Assembly (NCBI RefSeq): GCF_002798405.1
Contig: NZ_PGGV01000039.1
Span: 6,321 to 67,229, forward strand
Length of the DNA: 60,909 bases
Source of the DNA: Glycomyces xiaoerkulensis
GTDB taxonomy: Bacteria; Actinomycetota; Actinomycetes; Mycobacteriales; Micromonosporaceae
Direction: 5' to 3'
The position numbers and the translations under genes were made by a program. The notes below the pieces were generated by a model. It saw only the letters and a list, made by a program, of their open reading frames with translations, was not told the origin of the DNA and ran no database searches. Positions 52,373 to 60,909 of this stretch are shown piece by piece (the stretch's first letter is position 1; every line of letters starts with the position of its first letter).

Positions 52373-52406
52373 GCGGAGGGCCTTCCCGAGAGGGGAGGCC
52401 CTCCGC
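52373..52406. terminator. Hairpin between convergent genes
   Basis: Perfect 10-bp stem, GCGGAGGGCC (52373-52382) and GGCCCTCCGC (52397-52406), 14-base loop. It lies between the protease stop (52350) and the YcaQ-family stop (52411), probably acting in both directions. Confidence 0.75.
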
Positions 52407-52410
52407 GATC

Positions 52411-53529
52411 TCACGCGCGCGGGGCCTCCCAGCGGGCCTTGGCGTCCACCCAGTCCGCGACGCGGTCGACCGCGGCCTTCAGGTGTTCGGGGTCGGCGCG
52501 CGACTCGTCCCACTGCGCGGCCTCCACGACCAATTCGCCGTTGTTGCGGCGCAGCGCCACTCGACCGGGGATATCGTCGCCGACCACGATGGGCAGGCAG
52601 TAGTAGCCGAAGGTCCGCTTCGCTCGCGGCACGTAGATCTCGATCTTCCAGTCGTGGCCCCACAGCCGCGCCATCCTCTCGCGCAGCCACACCAACTGGT
52701 CGAACATGGACACCGCGACCGGCCGGTCGGTGCCGGGGGTGCGCAGGCGCCGGACGCCGGGGTCGACCCAGGCCCGGCTCCGCCAGCCTTCGACCGCGAC
52801 CTGCTCGATCTCGAGTTCGCGAAGGGTCGCCTCGGCGGTGGCGACCTTGATGCGGAAGTAGTCGGCGACGTCCTTGGTGGTGGCGACGCCGAGGTTGCGC
52901 AGCGCGGTGCCGACCAGATACCGGCGGCATTCGGCTTCATCGGCGTCCCAGAAGTGGCGGGCGGGCACGGCCCGGCGGGCGGACCGGTAGACGCGTTTGA
53001 ATCCGATGCGGTGGGTGCAGGCCAGTTCTCCGGTCAGCATCAGCAGTTCGGCGGCCCGCTTGTGGTCGGTGCGCAGATTCCAACTGTCGCCCATGTTGCT
53101 CGGGCCTTCGCCGCGGTGCATCGCCCCCGAGGGGAAGTGTCCGACGGTGACCGACCCGTGCTCGGCGACCAGGCTTCGGACGTCGGCGATCGCCGACGCC
53201 GGGACGGGGTGCTCCCGCCAGTGGTCGCGCCACCGGGACCGCCGCAACGAGTGGTACGGCCAGGCCGAGACCGGCAGCAGCGACATCGCGTGGCCCCAGC
53301 CTTCGAAGGCGACGGCGGTGCGCCGCTCGTCGAGGCTGCCGGTGACCTCGTCGAGGTCGAGGCCGCGCGCCAGGAGCGTCAGCTCGTGGGCGCGGCGGAC
53401 CGCCGAAATGGTGTCGAGCTGGATGCAGCCGAGCCGCTCGAGCACGGTCTTGTAGCGCGCGGCCCGGGGCCGCAACTGAGCGGCCACGGCGATCCGGCGG
53501 GCCTGGGCGAGGCTGATCGACTCCGGCAC
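52411..53529 (-). CDS. YcaQ/AlkX-family winged-helix DNA glycosylase-like protein
   Basis: 372 residues from a GTG at 53529. The winged-helix HTH_42 region with the family motif QLD in GCIQLDTI (about 35-42) matches the QxD catalytic motif of YcaQ-type interstrand-crosslink glycosylases. Later blocks HFWDADEAECRRYLVG, WGHDWKIEIYVPRAKRTFGYYCLP are typical of the family. Predicted to unhook alkylated bases or crosslinks in DNA. Confidence 0.88.
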   Translation of the reverse strand: MPESISLAQARRIAVAAQLRPRAARYKTVLERLGCIQLDTISAVRRAHELTLLARGLDLDEVTGSLDERRTAVAFEGWGHAMSLLPVSAWPYHSLRRSRWRDHWREHPVPASAIADVRSLVAEHGSVTVGHFPSGAMHRGEGPSNMGDSWNLRTDHKRAAELLMLTGELACTHRIGFKRVYRSARRAVPARHFWDADEAECRRYLVGTALRNLGVATTKDVADYFRIKVATAEATLRELEIEQVAVEGWRSRAWVDPGVRRLRTPGTDRPVAVSMFDQLVWLRERMARLWGHDWKIEIYVPRAKRTFGYYCLPIVVGDDIPGRVALRRNNGELVVEAAQWDESRADPEHLKAAVDRVADWVDAKARWEAPRA

Positions 53530-53600
53530 TGCTGCTTCTTCCCTTCGGCGTACGCGATCGGCCCGACCGTAGCGGCCGGGACCGACAATCCGCCGACCGG

Positions 53601-55139
53601 TCAGTTCGGCGCGGCCGCGACCGTCCCGGTCTCGGCGCGAGGGTCGGCCGCGCCCGACACCGCGCCGTCCGGGTCGACCTCGATCAGGTGCGCGTGCCCG
53701 AAACCGGAACCCGCCGGGGCGACGGCGTGCCCGCGCGCGGCCAGTCCCGCGCTCCAGGTCTGGGGCGCTTCGGTTTCGATCTCGACGTCGAGGCCGTGGG
53801 CGCCGGTCCAGGTGGCGAAGCCGGTCTCGCCCGGGTGCAGCCGCCACCGCGGCGCGGCCACGGCCGCCGCCACCGGCTGCCCGGTGCGCAGGACCCGGTG
53901 CAGCAACTGGATGAGGATCTGCGGCTGGGAGTCCCCGCCCATGGTCCCGGCGACCAGCCGCAGCGTGCCGTCGGCTCGGGTGACCAACGCCGGCACCAGT
54001 GTGTGCGGCGGTCGGCGGCCGGGCGCGAACTCGGCCGGGTGGCCGGGGGTCAGGTTGAAGCCCGTGCCGCGGTTCTGCAGACCGATGCCGGTGTGCGGTT
54101 CAAACAGCCCGGTGCCGAACCCGGCGGCGTTGGACTGGATGTAGGACACGGCCGTGCCCTCGCCGTCGAGCACGGCCATGTAGGTGGTGCCGCCCGGCCG
54201 GCGACCGACGGGGGCCTCGCCGCGCCGGTCGGGGTCTATCAGTCCGGCCCGGTCGGCGGCGGCGTCGAACAGGTCGGAGACGTCGGCGCCGTCGTAGAGC
54301 CGTTCGGGTCGGTCGGCCCCGGCCTGGCGGGAGGCCTCTATCAGGTAGTGCGCCCACAGCGGGTCGGCCGGGTCGTCGGGCACCTCCAGGTGTCCGGCGA
54401 TGGCCAGGGCCAGCGGCAGCAAGTAGCCCTGGGAGTTCGGGGCGGCGGTCCAGACGCGGTGGCCGAGGGCGTCGACGCCCAGCGGCTGCGCCCAGTCGGC
54501 TTGGGAGTCGGCGAGGTCGGCCTCGGTGAACAGGCCCTCGCCGAGCTCGATGAGGCCGCGGCCGAAGTCGCCGAGGTAGAACCCGTCGCGGCCGTCGGCG
54601 GCGATCGCCCGCAGCGCGGCGGCGGTCCGGGCACGCGTGACGGTATCGCCGGCCCGGAGTCCGACGAGGTCTTCGGCGCCGGCGACGCCTTCGAGGGTGC
54701 TCCCGGCGCGGGCGAGCATGGCGGTGGCGGGCCAGCCGCGATCGGCCAGTTCGACGGCGGGGCCGAGGAGTTCGTCGATCGGTCTGGTCGCGAACCGCTC
54801 GTGGAGAGCGAGCCAGCCGTCGACGCACCCGGGCACTGGAGTGGAGCGGATGTCGTCGCGGAACGGCATCTCCCGGTGCCCTTCGGAGCGCAGTGCCGCG
54901 GCGTCGGCGCCGGAACCGGCGCGGCCCGAGGCGTTCAAGGCGGCCGGCGCCGGGTCGCCGGGCCGGTGGACGAGCGCGAACAGGTCCCCGCCGAGCCCGC
55001 ACAGATGCGGAGCGACCACGGCCAGGGCCGCCCCGGACGCGATGGCGGCGTCGACGGCGTTGCCGCCGGATGCGAGCACTGCACGTCCGATGTCGCTGGC
55101 GCGCGGGTCGACCGTGCACACCATGCCTTGACTGACCAA
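53601..55139 (-). CDS. Gamma-glutamyltransferase family protein
   Basis: 512 residues from a TTG at 55139, which has AAAGGAG five bases upstream; a weaker ATG start lies at 55124. Opening GGNAVDAAIASG and HLCGLGGD, catalytic N-terminal nucleophile Thr in GGTTYMAVLD, then the VAGTMGGDSQPQ and ETGFATWTG segments are typical of GGT. No signal peptide is seen, so a cytoplasmic or divergent GGT acting on gamma-glutamyl or amide compounds is possible. Autoprocessing at the Thr would give two subunits. Confidence 0.9.
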   Translation of the reverse strand: MVSQGMVCTVDPRASDIGRAVLASGGNAVDAAIASGAALAVVAPHLCGLGGDLFALVHRPGDPAPAALNASGRAGSGADAAALRSEGHREMPFRDDIRSTPVPGCVDGWLALHERFATRPIDELLGPAVELADRGWPATAMLARAGSTLEGVAGAEDLVGLRAGDTVTRARTAAALRAIAADGRDGFYLGDFGRGLIELGEGLFTEADLADSQADWAQPLGVDALGHRVWTAAPNSQGYLLPLALAIAGHLEVPDDPADPLWAHYLIEASRQAGADRPERLYDGADVSDLFDAAADRAGLIDPDRRGEAPVGRRPGGTTYMAVLDGEGTAVSYIQSNAAGFGTGLFEPHTGIGLQNRGTGFNLTPGHPAEFAPGRRPPHTLVPALVTRADGTLRLVAGTMGGDSQPQILIQLLHRVLRTGQPVAAAVAAPRWRLHPGETGFATWTGAHGLDVEIETEAPQTWSAGLAARGHAVAPAGSGFGHAHLIEVDPDGAVSGAADPRAETGTVAAAPN

Positions 55140-55497
55140 CGGTGCTCCTTTCTCGGCGGTCGGGCCGGGCCGGTCGGGCGCGGCCTCCGGGACCGAAGCC
55201 TACCTTGCCGCGCGGCTAGTGAACTTGTCCGCTACTTTTTGAGACACGCCGATGCGCCACACCGATTCACATGCGCGGCTCCACGTCATCAGGGGTGTAT
55301 GCATTCGATGCCGAGGATAAGTGCCGAGGGCCGGGAACGGTATTCCGACGGCGGTGGGAATCGGAGTGCCGCCGATCACGACGCATGCTTTTGGGCCTGG
55401 TAGCGCCTAGCATGGAAGCAGACCGTGTCCACCTGTACGGCAAAGTCTCTTGTACGGTGGAAGACAGCGGTGGGGACGAGAAGAAGGATCGGAACTG
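55140..55497 (+). promoter_or_regulatory. Gene-free stretch with promoter-like elements
   Basis: 358 bp between divergent GGT and the 55498 gene. TAGCAT (55408-55413) and TACGGT (55453-55458) are possible -10 boxes for the plus-strand gene; AAGGA at 55484-55488 is its ribosome site. The TTTTTGAG and CATTCG segments near 55237-55310 are less GC-rich than the surroundings. Nothing else recognised. Confidence 0.4.
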
Positions 55498-56598
55498 GTG
55501 ATGGACGAGCCGACTCAGCCTGCAGATACTGCCGGCCCGATCTCGTCGACCGTGCGCCGCTGGCGGCGATTGGCGGTGCGTCATGACCTCCAGTGGAGCG
55601 AACTGCTGCTGATCGCGCTCAATCTCTACGGCCTGCGCGGCAATGACACCGAGGGGATGCGGCTGCGCATCAACTCCGAGGACCAAGAGTTCATGATGGT
55701 GCTGCCGGCCGACCGTGTGACTTCCCCTTTCAGCCTTCGCGCGCACGTCGACCCCTCGTCTCCGCAGCACGGACTGAGCGAACTGTGCGTCGACGGGACG
55801 CCGGTGGCCGAGATCATCGAGGCCGAGCCCGGCGACGAGGTGCGCGGTTATCTGCGCGCCGAGGGCACGGCCGCGACGCTCCAGTTCCTGGAGGACGCCG
55901 CCCAGGGGGAACTGGTGAAGCATTACCGGGACCTGTTGCAGGCGTTGTCATCCGATCGGAACGACGACGGTACCTCGCACCGGTTCGACGAGGTGATGCT
56001 AGCGGCCATCCACGCCCACGACGAGGCGCTGGTCGTCGACCACCTGAAGGCGGTCCGCGAGGCGATGACCGCCGAGGGCCTGCCGGAGAGCACCACGCTC
56101 GGGGTGCTGACCCCGGCGCTGCGGAGCAGGGAGGCCTTCGCGGAACTGGCCGACCGGGTCGGCCCCATGCTCGTGTTCCTGACCACGGAGTCGTACGAAG
56201 ACACCGCGGAAGTCCAGGACGAACAGTCGGGGTCCGGAGTCAGGCAGAGCGAACGGCTGGCGGAGATCCTGGCGGCGGCGCGCGAGGCGGGCCACCGGAC
56301 CTCGTTCACCTACACCGTGGGCGGCGAACCGCTGGACGAGATGCGGGCCTGGCTGCTGCCCTTGGCCGAACAGACCACGCTGTGGCCTTCGCTGACGATC
56401 CACCCGGCCGAGACCCCGGTGGACGACTCGCAGCATGTCGCCGCGCCGGACGAGCGCCTGGACTTCTTCCTCGAGGCGCGGAGCCTGCTCGAGCAGATCT
56501 TCGCCCCCACCGAACTGCGCCCCGAGCCCTGGCGCTGCTACCGCGGCCTCTGGTACCGCCAGCACGCCGGCGAACCACTCGACGGCCCCTACGTCTAA
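55498..56598 (+). CDS. Unrecognised acidic protein
   Basis: 366 residues from GTG at 55498 (ATG at 55501 also possible; AAGGA nine bases before the GTG). Soluble, Glu/Asp-rich, with no signal peptide or membrane helix. Regularly spaced helices around residues 120-200, and a RPEPWRCYRGLWYRQHAGE segment near the C-terminus. It has no visible domain I can name; coding signal (codon use, length) is convincing. No operon partner. Confidence 0.7.
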   Translation: MMDEPTQPADTAGPISSTVRRWRRLAVRHDLQWSELLLIALNLYGLRGNDTEGMRLRINSEDQEFMMVLPADRVTSPFSLRAHVDPSSPQHGLSELCVDGTPVAEIIEAEPGDEVRGYLRAEGTAATLQFLEDAAQGELVKHYRDLLQALSSDRNDDGTSHRFDEVMLAAIHAHDEALVVDHLKAVREAMTAEGLPESTTLGVLTPALRSREAFAELADRVGPMLVFLTTESYEDTAEVQDEQSGSGVRQSERLAEILAAAREAGHRTSFTYTVGGEPLDEMRAWLLPLAEQTTLWPSLTIHPAETPVDDSQHVAAPDERLDFFLEARSLLEQIFAPTELRPEPWRCYRGLWYRQHAGEPLDGPYV

Positions 56599-56762
56599 GT
56601 CGGTTGCGGGTGCGGCTTTCGGACGTTGCTTTCTCGAACAAGGCCGAGGAGAAGAAGCGGCAAGATAAACGGCGAGCCGTTTCCTTTGCAACTCTGGGGT
56701 CCCGAGTGGAACAGCACTCCGTCTATCTTGCCGGATCCCGCTACCGCGCTCCTATCCCGAGC

Positions 56763-57122
56763 CTAGGACGCCCAGGATAGGCAGGTGCTGGGCACGTAGC
56801 CCCAGCGGGAGCCCGAGTGGTTGACGTACGCCCACAGGTCGGTGCTCGACCCGCAGGCGAAGTACGACTCGCCCTTGACGAGTCCGCACTCGGCCGTGTA
56901 GGAGTCCCCGGCCACCACCGCTCCGGCGGTCCCGGATGCGGTTCCGGGCTCGGCCCACACCGCGCGGTGCTCGATGGCAACCGCCGTGCAGGTCTGGGTG
57001 GCCGCAGTCGTCGACTCCACCGCGGGGGCGGCGCCGGCCGTACCGGCGATCATGGTCGAAGTTCCGACCAGGGCGATGCTTGCGATGAGTGTCAAGAGGA
57101 TGCGTTTCAAGGTGTTCTCCAT
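56763..57122 (-). CDS. Small secreted SH3-like protein
   Basis: 119 residues. Signal peptide (KRILLTLIASIALVGTSTMIA, cleavage likely near GAA or AGA about residue 32). The mature part has the bacterial SH3 pattern AEPGTASGTAGAVVAGDSYTAECG and RWGYVPSTCLS, with four or so cysteines. Bacterial SH3 domains often bind cell-wall material. It ends about 490 bp from the 5S rRNA gene, transcribed the same way as the rRNA operon and downstream of its terminator. Confidence 0.75.
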   Translation of the reverse strand: MENTLKRILLTLIASIALVGTSTMIAGTAGAAPAVESTTAATQTCTAVAIEHRAVWAEPGTASGTAGAVVAGDSYTAECGLVKGESYFACGSSTDLWAYVNHSGSRWGYVPSTCLSWAS

Positions 57123-57250
57123 TTCGAGTTCTCGAAGCGGGACGACCCGCGACAACGGAGACAGTTTCACAACTCTTGAGACGATGTCGACCTTAGAACG
57201 GCAATCGTCTGTTTTCTTACAAACCTGCGTTCCGTTTTTGTGGTGCGTGC

Positions 57251-57290
57251 AAAAAAAGGGGCAGGGCACCGCTACACGGTGTCCTGCCCT
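57251..57290 (-). terminator. Intrinsic terminator of the rRNA operon
   Basis: On the minus strand, a 13-bp hairpin (CGGTGTCCTGCCC at 57277-57289 with its partner at 57259-57271, one mismatch) is followed by seven Ts (the A-run 57251-57257 on the plus strand). Located about 20-60 bases after the 5S gene. The clearest intrinsic terminator in this window. Confidence 0.88.
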
Positions 57291-57309
57291 CCTTGTTTCG
57301 TGTTGTGTT

Positions 57310-57427
57310 GTTTGGCGGTGTCCTGCTCTCCCACACCCTCGCGAGTGCAGTACCATCGGCGCTGGAAGCCGTAACGACCGGGTTCGGAATGGGACCGGGT
57401 GTGCCACTTCCGCTCTCACCACCAAAC
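57310..57427 (-). rRNA. rrf: 5S ribosomal RNA
   Basis: About 118 nt. The minus strand begins GTTTGGTGGT and ends ACCGCCAAAC, which pair as the terminal helix. The internal CCCATTCCGAACCCG and GGTACTGCACTCGCGAGGG blocks are conserved 5S loops. Ends are set by the terminal helix and could move by one or two bases. Confidence 0.95.
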
Positions 57428-57587
57428 AAACCAGTGAGCCCCGCCCCCCTCCGGTCGGCCCCGCCCAGCGGGGCCGCCCGAGGCGGGCGGTGTGTTGCCT
57501 CAGAATCGCATAGCGTGCGTGAGCGCCCCCGTCCCCACCAGCGGAGACTGCGCAGGGCCCGCCTTTCGCGGGTTTGCTTGCATGTTG
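57428..57587 (-). other. 23S-5S intergenic spacer
   Basis: 160 bp. Contains a small hairpin CCCGC-CTTTC-GCGGG (57558-57572). No tRNA found. Otherwise GC-rich and unremarkable. Confidence 0.7.
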
Positions 57588-60716
<3,129 letters not shown>

Positions 60717-60909
60717 AACACCACAAACCACACCACCAGGGACACCAGCCCGAAAACGAACCAGCGCCCCAACCGAACCGCAGACCATCAACCCGAAGAT
60801 CAACCACCCACAGCCCACACGGCAGCGCAGCCCTGTCAGTCAAGGCAGAAACAAAGACACTCACGCACACTATACAAATCTCAAACAACACACCAACCAC
60901 ACCCGACAC
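60717..60909 (-). other. 16S-23S spacer, proximal 193 bp (16S outside the window)
   Basis: Reads from the window edge. The minus strand contains TTGTTTGAGATTTGTATAGTG, like the TTGTTTGAGAACTGCACAGTG element in many actinobacterial spacers. No tRNA-Ile or tRNA-Ala seen in this portion. The 16S gene should lie just beyond base 60909. Confidence 0.75.

Noticed and set aside
60717..60909. tRNA gene in the 16S-23S spacer
   Set aside because: No cloverleaf-like pattern or CCA end recognised in the visible part.

Overview
The window is high-GC DNA (about 70 % G+C by eye) from an actinobacterium. Supports for this are dense GTG starts, TANNNT -10 boxes six to eight bases upstream of start codons, a DUF397 partner gene, an Rv3235-family gene, a SigE-family ECF sigma factor, PASTA kinases, and a 23S rRNA with an extra stretch where actinobacteria carry their domain III insertion. 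The mix is compatible with Glycomycetales or Micromonosporales relatives, but the genus cannot be fixed from sequence reading alone. No phage, transposase, CRISPR array or tRNA was seen.

Layout. 1-2.6 kb: tail of a secreted ricin-type lectin protein, a TetR/SDR operon with a clear palindromic operator, and a membrane protein. 2.6-9 kb: ABC drug-type transporter divergent from a NarL-type two-component system, a small secreted protein, and a second NarL-type two-component system. 9-15.6 kb: alpha/beta hydrolase, two MFS exporters whose reading frames overlap tail to tail, an AraC regulator, and an OmpR-type two-component system. 15.7-19.1 kb: an operon of repeat lipoprotein, MacA-like adaptor, MacB-like ATPase and permease, divergent from that two-component system. 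19-25.7 kb: AraC/hydrolase divergent pair, MerR and LysR regulators, two aldo-keto reductases and an NmrA-like reductase.

25.8-32.2 kb is the most accessory-looking part: McrB-McrC (McrB has a probable PUA/EVE-like reader domain), an XRE-DUF5753/DUF397 pair, and an archaeal-type AAA ATPase fused to a DUF234-like nuclease domain. The ATPase gene is preceded by a perfect 50-bp palindrome with a TATACT -10 box at its centre. This looks like a defence-type island.

32-43.3 kb: a membrane M28 peptidase, membrane and DUF4333 proteins, an Hsp70-like/PASTA membrane protein divergent from a PASTA Ser/Thr kinase, an ECF sigma factor with its membrane partner, an MFS exporter and an orphan Rv3235-like gene. 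43.5-51 kb: SDR, a small cluster of acidic/helical proteins with a lipoprotein, a methyltransferase/DUF998 pair and a fourth two-component system. 51-57.1 kb: streptogrisin-like protease, YcaQ-family protein, gamma-glutamyltransferase, an unrecognised gene and a small secreted protein. 57.2-60.9 kb: the end of a ribosomal RNA operon on the minus strand (16S-23S spacer, 23S, 5S, intrinsic terminator).

Four complete histidine kinase/response regulator pairs in 60 kb, many beside transporters, show a strongly signal-responsive region. Start codons were chosen from Shine-Dalgarno sequences, stop/start overlaps or leaderless promoter geometry where these were visible.
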